Below, piece by piece: positions 24,415 through 33,565 of a stretch of DNA of 64,000 nt. Source of the stretch: Streptomyces mobaraensis NBRC 13819 = DSM 40847. Its GTDB lineage: Bacteria > Actinomycetota > Actinomycetes > Streptomycetales > Streptomycetaceae. Location of the stretch: contig NZ_CP072827.1 in assembly GCF_017916255.1 (NCBI RefSeq), positions 6,845,501-6,909,500 on the forward strand, read 5' to 3'. A program made the position numbers and the translations under genes. The notes beneath the pieces are model-generated. The model ran no database searches, was not told where the DNA came from, and was given only the letters and a program-made list of their open reading frames with translations. Within the stretch, counting starts at the first letter, position 1. Each line of letters begins with the position of its first letter.

Positions 24415-24830
24415 GCGCCCCCGCCAGGAAACGCACCCGCCGCGCCGACGCCGCCGCGCCCGCGGCGGACCGCTGCACGGTCACCGTCTGCCGCGGCTGC
24501 TGCTGCGGTACGCCCAAAGTCCCCGGCGTCGACCACGCGGCCCAACTGCGCGCGCTGCGCCAGGCCCTGGACGGTACGGCCGCCGTGCGCGTCACCGACT
24601 GCCTGGACGCCTGCGAGCAGGCGAACGTCATCGTCGTGCAGCCGTCCCGGGCCGGCCGGGAGGCCGGTGGACGGCCCGTCTGGCTGGGGTTGTGCAACGA
24701 CCCCGACGTCCCGGCCGACGTCGCCGCCTGGACGGAGGCGGGCGGTCCGGGGCTCGCCGACCCGCCGGGCGTCCTCGACCTCTACGTCTTCACGCCCTCC
24801 CGGCGCGTGCGCGAGAACGTCAAGGACTGA
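24411..24830 (+). CDS. (2Fe-2S) ferredoxin-domain protein, thioredoxin-like
   Basis: 139-aa small cytoplasmic protein of the thioredoxin-like ferredoxin family. Candidate cluster ligands are in CTVTVCRGCCCGTPK (~22-36) and TDCLDACEQANVIVV (~62-76). ATG 24411 overlaps the nikE stop (ATGA), so it is last gene of the transporter operon. Its position with a Nur-box-controlled importer suggests a role in metal handling or delivery, which is inference. Confidence 0.82.
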   Translation: MSAPARKRTRRADAAAPAADRCTVTVCRGCCCGTPKVPGVDHAAQLRALRQALDGTAAVRVTDCLDACEQANVIVVQPSRAGREAGGRPVWLGLCNDPDVPADVAAWTEAGGPGLADPPGVLDLYVFTPSRRVRENVKD

Positions 24831-24831
24831 C

Positions 24832-25055
24832 AGTGAGGATGTGACGTGGCTTCTCCGACGGGTCTGACTCACGGACTGACCGACGTCTCGACTGTCTTGT
24901 TTGGGATTTGTCGATCCGCTCGGAGGAGCCGCCTCGCACGCGACCGGACGGGCGACCGTGACCTTATAGGAGCTTGGTCAAGAAGCCCCGCCACTGTCTT
25001 GTCCGCCCGCCCGGCCGGCGCGTGCCGCCCTACCGGGATCAGCGAGAGGACGGCA
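24832..25055 (+). ncRNA. non-coding left end of IS110 element, candidate bridge (seek) RNA
   Basis: About 224 bp with no plausible gene between the ferredoxin stop and the transposase start. In IS110-group elements this segment encodes the bridge RNA that pairs with donor and target DNA. It contains ATAGGAGC (24966-24973), also found at the element's right edge, and a direct repeat ACTGTCTTGT at 24891 and 24993. RNA boundaries and folding are not determined. Confidence 0.45.
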
Positions 25056-26156
25056 GTGACCAGCATGACGGACCAGGCCCTGGAAGTCACAGGCGGCATC
25101 GACACCCACGGCGAGACCCACCACGCCGCCGTGGTCGACCGCCTCGGCCGCCACCTGGCCGACCAGGAGTTCGAGGCCACCGGCCCCGGATATCGCAAGC
25201 TCCTGGCCTGGCTGCTCGCCCAGGGCACCGTGACGGCCGTCGGCGTGGAAGGCACCGGCGCCTACGGCGCCGAACTCGCCCGCGTTCTGCGCGAAGCGGG
25301 ACTGAAGGTCGTCGAGGTCGACCGGCCGGACCGCAAAACCCGCAGGCTGAAGGGCAAGTCCGACCCGATCGACGCCTACGCCGCCGCCGTGGCGGTGGCC
25401 TCCGGCAGGGCGAGCGGGACCCCCAAGACCCGCACCGGTGTCGTGGAAGCCGTGCGGGCTCTGCGGGTGCCGCGCCGTTCGGCGGTCAAGTCCCGTACCC
25501 AGGCAGTCAACCAGGCACGGCAACTGCTGGTCACCGCGCCCGAGAGCCTGCGCGCCCCGCTGCGCGGGCTGACCGCCGCCCGGCTGGCGAAGGCGTGCGC
25601 GCGGCTGCGGCCGGGTGACGATCTCGCCGACCCGCTGCACGCGGCCAAGGCGGCCCTGCGCCGGCTGGGCCGGCGGATCCTGGCCCTGACCGAGGAGATC
25701 GACGAGCTGGAGGCGGAGCTGAAGACGCTCACCGCCCAGGCCGCCCCCGAGCTCCTGGCCCTGCAAGGAGTCGGCGCGGACGTGGCCGGGCAGCTGCTGG
25801 CCACCGCCGGTGACAACCCCGACCGGCTGCACTCCGAAGCAGCCTTCGCCCACCTGTGCGGCGTCGCTCCCATACCGGCCTCCTCGGGCCGCCGGGACCG
25901 CCACCGGCTCAACCGCGGCGGAGACCGGGCCGCCAACCACGCCCTGCACACCATCGTGCTCTGCCGCCTGCGCTGGGACGAACGCACCCGCATCTACATG
26001 GAACGGCGCACCCAGCAGGGCCTGTCGAAGAAGGACATCATGCGCTGCCTCAAACGCCACGTCGCACGCGAGGTCTACCGCGTCCTCATGCGATCCCTCG
26101 ACCACCGATCCACCAGCCGACAAACGACTCAAGGCGACCTCACTGAAGCCGCTTGA
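25056..26156 (+). CDS. IS110 family transposase
   Basis: 366-aa IS110 transposase. The N-terminal RuvC-like DEDD domain is shown by VTGGIDTHGETHHAAVVD, AVGVEGTGAYG, VVEVDRPDRK and KSDPIDAYAAA, giving the Asp-Glu-Asp-Asp set. The C-terminal Transposase_20 domain has LLALQGVGADVAGQLL and the Ser-containing GVAPIPASSGRRDRHRLNRG. The reading frame is intact. GTG 25056 has AGAGGA about 8 nt upstream; ATG 25065 is the alternative. It acts on the host element with a bridge RNA. Confidence 0.93.
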   Translation: MTSMTDQALEVTGGIDTHGETHHAAVVDRLGRHLADQEFEATGPGYRKLLAWLLAQGTVTAVGVEGTGAYGAELARVLREAGLKVVEVDRPDRKTRRLKGKSDPIDAYAAAVAVASGRASGTPKTRTGVVEAVRALRVPRRSAVKSRTQAVNQARQLLVTAPESLRAPLRGLTAARLAKACARLRPGDDLADPLHAAKAALRRLGRRILALTEEIDELEAELKTLTAQAAPELLALQGVGADVAGQLLATAGDNPDRLHSEAAFAHLCGVAPIPASSGRRDRHRLNRGGDRAANHALHTIVLCRLRWDERTRIYMERRTQQGLSKKDIMRCLKRHVAREVYRVLMRSLDHRSTSRQTTQGDLTEAA

Positions 26157-26192
26157 CATCCATAGGAGCATCCCGCCGGCGGGCGGGCGCCC

Positions 26193-29100
26193 TCACCGGT
26201 GCCGCACCAGCGGGAACGGCAGCGTCTCCCGGATCGACAGGCCCGTCAGGAACATCACCAGCCGGTCCACCCCGATCCCCAGCCCGCCCGTCGGCGGCAT
26301 CGCGTACTCCAGGGCGCGCAGGAAGTCCTCGTCGAGCTCCATCGCCTCCGGGTCGCCGCCCGCCGCCAGCAGCGACTGCGCGGTCAGCCGGTTGCGCTGC
26401 TCGACCGGGTCCGTCAACTCCGAGTATGCGGTGCCGAGTTCGGTGCCGAACGCGACCAGGTCCCAGCGCTCGGCGAGCCGCGGGTCCGCGCGGTGCGGGC
26501 GGGTGAGGGGCGAGACGTCGGTGGGGAAGTCCTTGTAGAACACCGGCAGCGTCGTCCGCTCCTCGACCAGCCGCTCGTACATCTCCAGGACGACGTCCCC
26601 GCGCCCCTGTTCCGGCCGGACCGGCACCCTCGCCGCCGCGCAGTGCCGCCGCAGCTCCGCCTCCGGGGTGTCCGCCGACACCTCCTCGCCGAGCGCCTCC
26701 GAGAGCGCGCCGTACACCGTCCGCACCGGCCACACCCCGGAGATGTCGTGCTCGACGGTCTTCCCGGACGCCTCCGTGCGCACGGCCACCGCCGCGCCGT
26801 GCGCCGCGACCGCCGCACCCTGGATCAGCTCCCGCGTCAGGTCGAGCATCACGTCGTAGTCGGCGAACGCCTGGTACGCCTCCAGCATGGTGAACTCGGG
26901 GTTGTGCTTGTAGGAGACGCCTTCGTTGCGGAAGATGCGGCCCAGCTCGAAGACCTTCTCCAGGCCGCCCACGCACAGCCGCTTCAGGTACAGCTCGGGG
27001 GCGATGCGCAGGTACATATCGAGGTCGTAGGCGTTGATGTGGGTGGTGAACGGGCGGGCGTTCGCGCCGCCGTGCACCTGCTGGAGCACGGGCGTCTCCA
27101 CCTCCAGGTAGCCCCGCTCCAGCAGCCCCGCGCGCAGCGCCTGCACGGCCGCGCTCCGCGCCCGTACCGTCCGCCGGGCGTCCGGCGAGACGGCGAGGTC
27201 CACGTAGCGCATCCGCACCCGGGCCTCGGGGTCGCTGAGGCCGCGCCGCTTGTCCGGCAGGGGGCGCAGGCACTTGGCGATCAGCCGGGCCCGGGTGACG
27301 AAGAGGGTGAGCTCGCCGCGGTCGGTGGTGCCGATCTCGCCCTCCGCCTCGATGTGGTCGCCGAGGTCGAGCCGGGCGAAGCGGCGCAGCAGCTCGGGAC
27401 CCGAGCCGTCCCGGGTGATGGTGAGCTGGAGGTCGCCGGACCAGTCGCGCAGCACGGCGAAGGCGATCCCGCCGTGGTGGCGCAGCAGCAGCACCCGGCC
27501 CGCCACGGCCGCCCGCTCCCCGGTGCGCGCCCCGGGCGCGAGCCCCGCGTGCGCCGCGCGGACGGCGCCGGCCGTGTGCGTCCGGTGGGCGTCCGGCGGG
27601 TACGGGTCGATGCCCTCCCTGCGGAGCCGCTCCAGCTTGCGGCGGCGCACCCGCACCTGCTCGGGCAGCCGCTCCAGCTCGTCCCTGACCAGGTCGCCGC
27701 CGGCCTCCGGGCCGAGGCCCAGTTCGGACAGCGGCGGCAGACCGGCCGTCGACGCCGGGCGGGCGATGCCCCGCGCCCGCCCCCGGCCCCACAGCTTGCC
27801 CAGGCTGGGCACGGAGACGAAGCCCTCGGCGATGCCCGAGGCCAGCCCGATCCGGGCGAGGGCGCCGGCGTCCGCGTAGCAGAGGAAGCGCGGGTGCCAC
27901 TCGGGGTTGTACTTCACGTTCGACCGGTAGAGCGCTTCGAGCTGCCACCACTTGGAGAAGAACAGCAGCAGCTTGCGCCACAGCCGCAGCACCGGGCCCG
28001 CGCCGATCCGGGCGCCCTCCTCGAACGCCGAGCGGAACACGGCGAAGTTGAGGGAGATCCGCTTGATCCCGAACCGGCCGGCCTGCGCGCACAGCCGCGC
28101 CACCATGAACTCCATGACGCCGTTGGGCGCCGCCCGGTCGCGCCGCATCACGTCGAGGGAGACCCCGTCCCGCCCCCAGGGCACGAAGGACAGCAGGGCG
28201 ATCATCCGTCCCTCGCTGTCGAACGCCTCGACCAGCAGGCAGTCCCCGTCGGCCGGGTCGCCCAGCCGCCCCAGGGCCATCGAGAAGCCGCGCTCGGTCT
28301 CGGTGTCCCGCCAGGCGTCGGCGCGCCGGATGACCTCGCGCATCTCCTCGTCGGAGAGTTCGGCGTGCCGCCGGATCCGGACGGACGCGCCGGTGCGCTC
28401 CACCCGGTTGACGGCCTGCCGGGTCACCCGCATCTCGCGGCCCTCCAGGTCGAACGAGGCCACCTGGAGGATCGCCTCGTCGCCGAGCTGGAGCGCGCCC
28501 AGGCCCGAGCGGGCGTACGCGCGGGCGCCCTCCTCCCCGGCGCCCATCACCGCCGGCTGCCACCCGTACCGCCCGGCCAGCTCCAGCCAGGCGTCGATGG
28601 CCGGGGTCCACGCCTCCGGGTCGCCCAGCGGGTCGCCGGAGGCCAGGCAGACGCCCGCCTCCACCCGGTAGGTGACGGCGGCCTTGCCGCTGGGGGAGAA
28701 GACGACGGCCTTGTCCCGGCGCGTCGCGAAGTAGCCGAGTGAGTCCCGGCCGCCGTACCGGGCGAGCAGGGCGCGGATGCGCGGCTCCTCGTCGCCGTGC
28801 AGCGCGGCCTCCAGCCGCTGCGAACGGAACAGCGTCATCGTCGCGTTGAGCAGCGCCAGCGCGCCGAACAGGCCGAGCAGGAAGTACACCGGGTGCGGCG
28901 GGTGCCCGGTGAAGTGCCGGCCGCTGACCAGCCCGCCGCACACCTTGTTGGCCACGAACAGCAGCCGGTTCCCGCCGCCGCGCTCCAGCGTGCCGGGGAA
29001 CAGCTCCACCAGCCCCCAGCCCACCAGCGTGCCCGCCGCGAGACCGGCCACCAGCACCAGCAGCGCCCGGGCGAACGCGCCCCGGCGCACCTGCGCGTAG

Positions 29101-29558
29101 AACTCGCGGCGCGCCAGGACCAGCAGGACCATCGCGGCCAGGGACAGGACCAGCGACGGGATCGTGTCCCAGTAGCCGACGGCGAGCAGCAGCGCGTCCG
29201 CCAGCACCAGCAGCGTCAGGTAGGCGAGGACGAACCAGAGCGCCGGCCGTTTGCGGGCGGCCGTCGCGGTGGCGAGCAGCAGCAGGAAGACCGCGTACGC
29301 CAGGTTGGGCGCCGTGGGCACGGTGAGCGTGTCCAGGGCGTTCGTCAGCGGGTGCGCCGCGCGCCGCAGCGGGGGGATCAGCGAGGTGAGCGCGCAGAAC
29401 ACGCCGAGCAGGCCGAAGAAGAGGGCGAAGCCGCCCGGCACCCGGCGCAGCGGGCGGCCGGGGGCCGGTCCGGCCTCCTCGGTGCCCCGGCCGCCGGTGT
29501 CGTGCGTGGTCCCCTGCTCCACCGCGGTGCGCCCGCGCTCCCGGCCTGTGCGGCTCAT
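26193..29558 (-). CDS. lysX: bifunctional lysylphosphatidylglycerol synthetase / lysine-tRNA ligase LysX
   Basis: 1121-aa actinobacterial fusion. The first ~240 residues hold about seven membrane helices; residues ~245-560 are the DUF2156/MprF-type lysyltransferase domain ([36 protein letters not shown]). The C-terminal half is a class II lysyl-tRNA synthetase with an OB-fold, motif 2 [20 protein letters not shown] (~870) and motif 3 [13 protein letters not shown] (~1090). It makes Lys-tRNA and transfers lysine to phosphatidylglycerol, reducing envelope charge and raising resistance to cationic peptides. Start ATG 29558. Divergent from a small membrane-protein gene. Confidence 0.95.
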   Translation of the reverse strand: MSRTGRERGRTAVEQGTTHDTGGRGTEEAGPAPGRPLRRVPGGFALFFGLLGVFCALTSLIPPLRRAAHPLTNALDTLTVPTAPNLAYAVFLLLLATATAARKRPALWFVLAYLTLLVLADALLLAVGYWDTIPSLVLSLAAMVLLVLARREFYAQVRRGAFARALLVLVAGLAAGTLVGWGLVELFPGTLERGGGNRLLFVANKVCGGLVSGRHFTGHPPHPVYFLLGLFGALALLNATMTLFRSQRLEAALHGDEEPRIRALLARYGGRDSLGYFATRRDKAVVFSPSGKAAVTYRVEAGVCLASGDPLGDPEAWTPAIDAWLELAGRYGWQPAVMGAGEEGARAYARSGLGALQLGDEAILQVASFDLEGREMRVTRQAVNRVERTGASVRIRRHAELSDEEMREVIRRADAWRDTETERGFSMALGRLGDPADGDCLLVEAFDSEGRMIALLSFVPWGRDGVSLDVMRRDRAAPNGVMEFMVARLCAQAGRFGIKRISLNFAVFRSAFEEGARIGAGPVLRLWRKLLLFFSKWWQLEALYRSNVKYNPEWHPRFLCYADAGALARIGLASGIAEGFVSVPSLGKLWGRGRARGIARPASTAGLPPLSELGLGPEAGGDLVRDELERLPEQVRVRRRKLERLRREGIDPYPPDAHRTHTAGAVRAAHAGLAPGARTGERAAVAGRVLLLRHHGGIAFAVLRDWSGDLQLTITRDGSGPELLRRFARLDLGDHIEAEGEIGTTDRGELTLFVTRARLIAKCLRPLPDKRRGLSDPEARVRMRYVDLAVSPDARRTVRARSAAVQALRAGLLERGYLEVETPVLQQVHGGANARPFTTHINAYDLDMYLRIAPELYLKRLCVGGLEKVFELGRIFRNEGVSYKHNPEFTMLEAYQAFADYDVMLDLTRELIQGAAVAAHGAAVAVRTEASGKTVEHDISGVWPVRTVYGALSEALGEEVSADTPEAELRRHCAAARVPVRPEQGRGDVVLEMYERLVEERTTLPVFYKDFPTDVSPLTRPHRADPRLAERWDLVAFGTELGTAYSELTDPVEQRNRLTAQSLLAAGGDPEAMELDEDFLRALEYAMPPTGGLGIGVDRLVMFLTGLSIRETLPFPLVRHR

Positions 29559-29768
29559 TCCGTCAGCCTAGGCAGGCCCGGAGCCGCACGCCCGTCGAAC
29601 ACCCCTGGAACGTAGACACGGGACGTCACCCGTCCCGTGGCGTGGCTCGGCCCGCCCACTGACCCGATCGGTAGTTTGTCACCCGAAGGGAGGACATGTG
29701 CCATGCCGGGGCACTTGGCGCGATACGCGAGACTTGCGAACGACCGAAGCTCCGCCGAGGAGGCAACC

Positions 29769-29963
29769 ATGGCCGTTTCCATCTCCGTGATCCTGCTTCT
29801 CGTGATTCTGGCCGTGGTGTTCCTGCGCAACGGGGGCCTGCGGGCCTCCCACGCGCTGGTCTGCGTCCTGCTGGGGTTCATGCTGGCGAGCACCAGCATC
29901 GCCCCGACGATCTCGCACGGCATCACGGCGACCGCCGATCTGGTCGCCAGCGTGCGGCCCTGA
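29769..29963 (+). CDS. small conserved membrane protein
   Basis: 64-aa protein with an N-terminal membrane helix (ISVILLLVILAVVFLRNGG) and a second hydrophobic stretch (ALVCVLLGFMLASTSIA), ending in TATADLVASVRP. It resembles small two-helix proteins common in Streptomyces, function unknown. ATG 29769 has GGAGG 6 nt upstream. It stands alone between lysX (divergent) and a convergent glycosidase gene. Confidence 0.8.
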   Translation: MAVSISVILLLVILAVVFLRNGGLRASHALVCVLLGFMLASTSIAPTISHGITATADLVASVRP

Positions 29964-30049
29964 CCCGGGGCGGGACAGCGTCGCATCGACGCGGCACCGC
30001 GGTACCGAGGCGCCGTCCGCTCCGGACGGCGCCTCGCCGCTGCCCGGGT

Positions 30050-31300
30050 CTACTTGACGAAGACCCCGATCCCGTTGGGCACCGCCCGCTCCGCGCCGCC
30101 CGACGGGTGGTTGCGCACCGCCGCGCGCCCCCCGGAGCCCCGGGTGACCAGCGTGCTCGACCCGCCGCCGTCCAGGTTGAACGCGTCGACCGCGCCCAGC
30201 TTCCGCATGGCCGCCGCCAGCTCGGCCAGGGTCAGCCCGGCGCGGTACTCGGCCCGGCCGTCCAGCGCCAGCAGGTAGAGGCGCCGGCCGTGGTCGGCCA
30301 CCCCCGCCGCGGTGCGCACCGCGGCCGTCGCGGCGTCCAGCCCGCCGAGCGCGCGGCCGTCCCGCAGGATCGGGAAGCCGCCCAGCGCGAAGCTCACCGC
30401 CCCCTCCCGCGAGCGCAGCCGCTTCGACACCTCCACCCGGTCGCCGACCTCCAGCCGGCTCAGGTCCCGGGCCCCGCCGTCCCGGCCCAGCAGCACCACG
30501 GAACCCCGGGGGATCGCCCCCTTGCCGGGCCGGCGCGACACCGCCGCCACCCGGCCGTCGCGGACCGTGACCTCCAGCGTCGTCCGGCTGCACGGCGCGC
30601 CGCGGTCGGTGTCTGTACCGCAGGTGGCACGCAGCCGGGACGCCGCACCCCAGTCCGGGGTGTACGCCCCGACACCGCCGACCGGCAGCGCGTACTGGTT
30701 GAAGCCGCTCAGCTCCAGCTCGTCGTCCCCGGACCGGACCACCCCCTCGAACCGCAGCCGGTCCAGGCGCGCCACCCGGTCGGTGCCCACCGCGAGGACG
30801 TCCTCGGTGGTGACGCCGCGCGGCATCGCCGGGCCGAAGCGCTGGCCGTCCGGGACCGCGGACTTCAGCGCCCGGCCGCCGGCGACGGCGGGACCCACCG
30901 GGGCGCCGGTCGCCTCGACCCCCGGATGCTGCTCCTCCGCGATGTTGAAGAAGTCCCCGTTCACCCCGCCGACCGCGCCCCGCCGGTCCGCCAGCCGGGA
31001 GACGCTCTCCCGCGCCCCGACCACGCCCGGGTACAGCAGGTCCACGGAGACCCGCTTCTCCCGCAGATCCACGGTCAGCAGATGCCCGTGCGCGGGCCCG
31101 TGACCGCCCTTCAGCGAGAACTCCCGGTAGCCCACCCCGGGCGCCACCGCCGCCGGAGCGCCCAGCGACAGGGCGTCCGGCGCACCGCTCCCGGCGTCCG
31201 GCCCGGCCCACGCGGTGGCCCCGCAGGACCCCGCGACCAGGGACGCCCACGCCACCAGTCCCGTCAGCACCGCGCGCACGCGGTATCCGCGTCTACTCAC
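30050..31300 (-). CDS. phosphodiester glycosidase family protein (NAGPA domain), secreted
   Basis: 416-aa exported protein. The signal peptide (VRAVLTGLVAWASLVAGSCG..AWA) is followed by a domain with GAVGGVNGDFFNIAEEQHPG and the C-terminal AFNLDGGGSSTLV. These are hallmarks of the NAGPA/DUF2233 family related to the human GlcNAc-1-phosphodiester uncovering enzyme, which hydrolyses GlcNAc from a phosphodiester. Bacterial substrates may be wall polymers (inference). GTG 31300 is preceded by AGGGG; GTG 31306 is also possible. Divergent from a PI-PLC-like gene. Confidence 0.88.
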   Translation of the reverse strand: MSRRGYRVRAVLTGLVAWASLVAGSCGATAWAGPDAGSGAPDALSLGAPAAVAPGVGYREFSLKGGHGPAHGHLLTVDLREKRVSVDLLYPGVVGARESVSRLADRRGAVGGVNGDFFNIAEEQHPGVEATGAPVGPAVAGGRALKSAVPDGQRFGPAMPRGVTTEDVLAVGTDRVARLDRLRFEGVVRSGDDELELSGFNQYALPVGGVGAYTPDWGAASRLRATCGTDTDRGAPCSRTTLEVTVRDGRVAAVSRRPGKGAIPRGSVVLLGRDGGARDLSRLEVGDRVEVSKRLRSREGAVSFALGGFPILRDGRALGGLDAATAAVRTAAGVADHGRRLYLLALDGRAEYRAGLTLAELAAAMRKLGAVDAFNLDGGGSSTLVTRGSGGRAAVRNHPSGGAERAVPNGIGVFVK

Positions 31301-31529
31301 CGTCACCCCTGAAGACCCGTCGACTGCACCACACCACAAGGGGCCCTATCCCTGCCCCGGAAGAACGGCGGCGAAAGCACCGGCGTCGAACCCGGCAACT
31401 CTCGGCACGTCCCTGCCGAACAGCCCTTCGGGCACCGATACTTCACTGACAGCAACACGCGCAGCACAGGCGTATCGCGCACGCGAAGAGCGTGCGCGTC
31501 CCCCGAACACCCGCTCCCCTGGAGGGACC

Positions 31530-32414
31530 GTGACCCCGTCCGTCTCCGACCGCCCCGGGCCGTCGCGCCACACCCGCCGCGCCGTCGTCGTCACCCTGGG
31601 CGCCGCCCTGGCGGGCACCGTCGCCCCGCCCGCCCTCGCCGGCACCGCGCGCGGCCGGCACACCCCGCCGCCCCTGCGCCGCGCGCACGCCCACAACGAC
31701 TACGAGCACCCGCACCCGCTCACCGACGCCCTCTCCCACGGCTTCGGCAGCGTCGAGGCCGACATCTGGCTCGTCGGCGACCAGCTCCTCGTCGCCCACG
31801 ACCCCGCCGGTCTCGACCCGCGGCGCACCCTCGCCGCGCTCTACCTCGACCCGCTGCTGCGCCGCGTCCGCGCCAACGGCGGGCATGTGTACCGGGGTTA
31901 CGGCAGCTCGCTGCAACTGCTGATCGACATCAAGTCCGCGGGCGACGCCACGTACCGCGTCCTGTCGCGGGAACTGCGCCGCTACCGGGAGATCCTCACC
32001 GGCTGCGCGGACGGCCGGGTCAGACCGGGCGCGGTGACGGCCGTGGTCTCCGGCGACCGCGCGGCCCGCGGGCCGATGGAGGCGGAACGGGTGCGGTTCG
32101 CCTTCTACGACGGGCGGTTGACGGACCTCGGTACCGCGGCACCCGCCTCGTTCCTCCCGCTCGTCAGCGACAACTGGGGGCAGAACTTCCGCTGGCAGGG
32201 CGTGGGGCCGATGCCCGCCGGGGAACGCGCGGCGCTGCGGCGGATCGTCCGGCGGGCGCACGCCGAGCACCGGCGGGTGCGGTTCTGGGCGACGCCCGAC
32301 CTGCCCGGTCCGGCGCGGGAAGCGGTGTGGCGGGAGCTGCTGGCGGCCGGTGTCGACCACCTCAACACGGACGATCTGGCAGGTCTGGAGGCGTTCCTCC
32401 GCGCAGCTCGCTGA
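31530..32414 (+). CDS. PI-PLC / glycerophosphodiester phosphodiesterase-like secreted protein
   Basis: 294-aa exported protein with a Tat-like signal (HTRRAVVVTLGAALAGTVAP). The mature part begins RRAHAHNDYEHPHPLTDAL, continues SVEADIWLVGDQLLVAHDP, and has LQLLIDIKSAGD and a final DHLNTDDLAGLEAFL. This is the TIM-barrel pattern of GDPD/PI-PLC-like phosphodiesterases, with the HxND and E-x-D metal/catalytic residues visible. It would cleave a phosphodiester head group outside the cell. GTG 31530 has GGAGG four bases upstream. Its 3' end overlaps the next, opposite gene by 53 bp. Confidence 0.8.
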   Translation: MTPSVSDRPGPSRHTRRAVVVTLGAALAGTVAPPALAGTARGRHTPPPLRRAHAHNDYEHPHPLTDALSHGFGSVEADIWLVGDQLLVAHDPAGLDPRRTLAALYLDPLLRRVRANGGHVYRGYGSSLQLLIDIKSAGDATYRVLSRELRRYREILTGCADGRVRPGAVTAVVSGDRAARGPMEAERVRFAFYDGRLTDLGTAAPASFLPLVSDNWGQNFRWQGVGPMPAGERAALRRIVRRAHAEHRRVRFWATPDLPGPAREAVWRELLAAGVDHLNTDDLAGLEAFLRAAR

Positions 32415-32856
32415 GCACCCGGCGGAACGCGTCCTCCGGCACCCGGGGCAGCAGCAGGGACACGGCGTGGAGGAGCTTGCCGAGCAGGAAGGTGGTGTCG
32501 GGCGTGGACCGGACCAGTTCCCGGACCGCGTCCGGGTCCTCCCGCCACACCGATTCCAGCAGCAACGCGACATCGGGAGCCGCCTCCTCGTCCGTCCGGA
32601 CCCAGCCGGGCTCGTCCGGCGACCGGCCGGCGAGGTGCCGCAGCACCCGGTCGGCGACGCCGGGCCGGTACACCTTGCGGACCGCCTCGTTGGCGATCCA
32701 GACGAGGGCCGCGACGAGGTACCGGGCCTCGTCCGCCGCCATGTCGCCGGGCAGGCCGTCGTCGAAGGCGCGCTGGTTGCCGTGCCGGAAGGCCAGCAGG
32801 AGGCAGGCGGCCCGCGCCTTCGCCGCGGTGACATTCTGGTGCATATCGACCGTCAT
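32362..32856 (-). CDS. conserved hypothetical protein
   Basis: 164-aa soluble, mostly helical protein; unrecognised. Visible features are ARAACLLLAFRHGNQRAFDD, ARYLVAALVWIANEAVRKVY and a C-terminal TTFLLGKLLHAVSLLLPRVP. No signal peptide. ATG 32856 or 32844 could be the start; neither has a strong ribosome binding site. It is convergent with, and overlaps by 53 bp, the PI-PLC-like gene. Codon bias matches a real gene across the non-overlapping part. Confidence 0.6.
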   Translation of the reverse strand: MTVDMHQNVTAAKARAACLLLAFRHGNQRAFDDGLPGDMAADEARYLVAALVWIANEAVRKVYRPGVADRVLRHLAGRSPDEPGWVRTDEEAAPDVALLLESVWREDPDAVRELVRSTPDTTFLLGKLLHAVSLLLPRVPEDAFRRVLSELRGGTPPDLPDRPC

Positions 32857-33010
32857 CCGGAAAATCGTACGGTCGCATCGTCGGTACGCCGGGCTCCGCC
32901 ACGCGGGCCCGCGGCGCCGCGGCTGACGGAATGTCATGCTCCCGCGCGGACCGTGTGACGGTCCTGTCGGCCCCGGGTGGCGGTGGCGCCTGGGGGAGGA
33001 CGCTGGACGC

Positions 33011-33442
33011 ATGGCCACCCCGCCCCAGCCACCCCGCGACCGCCCGCCTCCCGGTGCGTTCGGCCCCGCGCCCCCGGGCTGGCCGCCACCGCCGTCCGGG
33101 GATGGTGAAGGCGGCGGCGGCCGACGCCGACGGTGGCTCGTCGGCGGGGTGCTCGTCGGGCTGCTGGTGGGCGGCGTCGGCCTCGCGGTCGCGCTGGTCT
33201 CGAAGGACGACCGCGACCGCCCCGCACCGGACGCCACCCGGACGGCCCGCGCGACTCCCTCCCCGCCCGGCGGCCTGCCGACCGCCCTCCCCAGCGGGCT
33301 CCCCACGTCCCTCCCGTCCCACCTGCTGCCGTCGGGCTTTCCCACGGAACTGCCGACCCGGCTCCCACGGTTCCCGACCGCGCTTCCGACGGCCCTGCCG
33401 ACCGGGCTGCCCGGCGGGGTGTCGGCGGTGGGGACGCGCTGA
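33011..33442 (+). CDS. proline-rich single-pass membrane protein
   Basis: 143-aa protein, unrecognised. It has a Pro-rich cytoplasmic N-terminus (GAFGPAPPGWPPPPSG), a Gly/Arg turn, one membrane helix (WLVGGVLVGLLVGGVGLAVALV) and an extracellular tail. The tail is built of LPTALPSGLPT-like repeats at three- to five-residue spacing. ATG 33011 has GGGGAGGA about 10 nt upstream. The repeats suggest a flexible wall-spanning tail; no catalytic motif is seen. Confidence 0.65.
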   Translation: MATPPQPPRDRPPPGAFGPAPPGWPPPPSGDGEGGGGRRRRWLVGGVLVGLLVGGVGLAVALVSKDDRDRPAPDATRTARATPSPPGGLPTALPSGLPTSLPSHLLPSGFPTELPTRLPRFPTALPTALPTGLPGGVSAVGTR

Positions 33443-33565
33443 GCGGGTGGAACGGGAGGGCACGGCCCGGGGGTGACGTGCCGGGATGGGTGGGCAGGCT
33501 CGCCGACCGGTCACCTGCGGGGCGGAGGCGTCAGAGGAGGGAGCGTCAAGGAGCCTCAGGGGCCG

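Larger units (their letters stand above)
24832..26170 (+). mobile_element. IS110-family insertion sequence (ends approximate)
   Basis: One DEDD transposase gene with about 220 bp of non-coding sequence upstream and only a few bases downstream, the layout of the IS110 subgroup. No inverted repeats are seen, as expected. ATAGGAGC occurs at 24966-24973 and again at the right boundary, 26162-26169. Exact ends cannot be fixed without an empty site. It separates the nik operon from lysX. Confidence 0.75.

Noticed and set aside
26193..29558. Two separate genes (MprF-like and lysyl-tRNA synthetase) fused by error
   Set aside because: The fusion is the normal actinobacterial LysX architecture, with one continuous frame.
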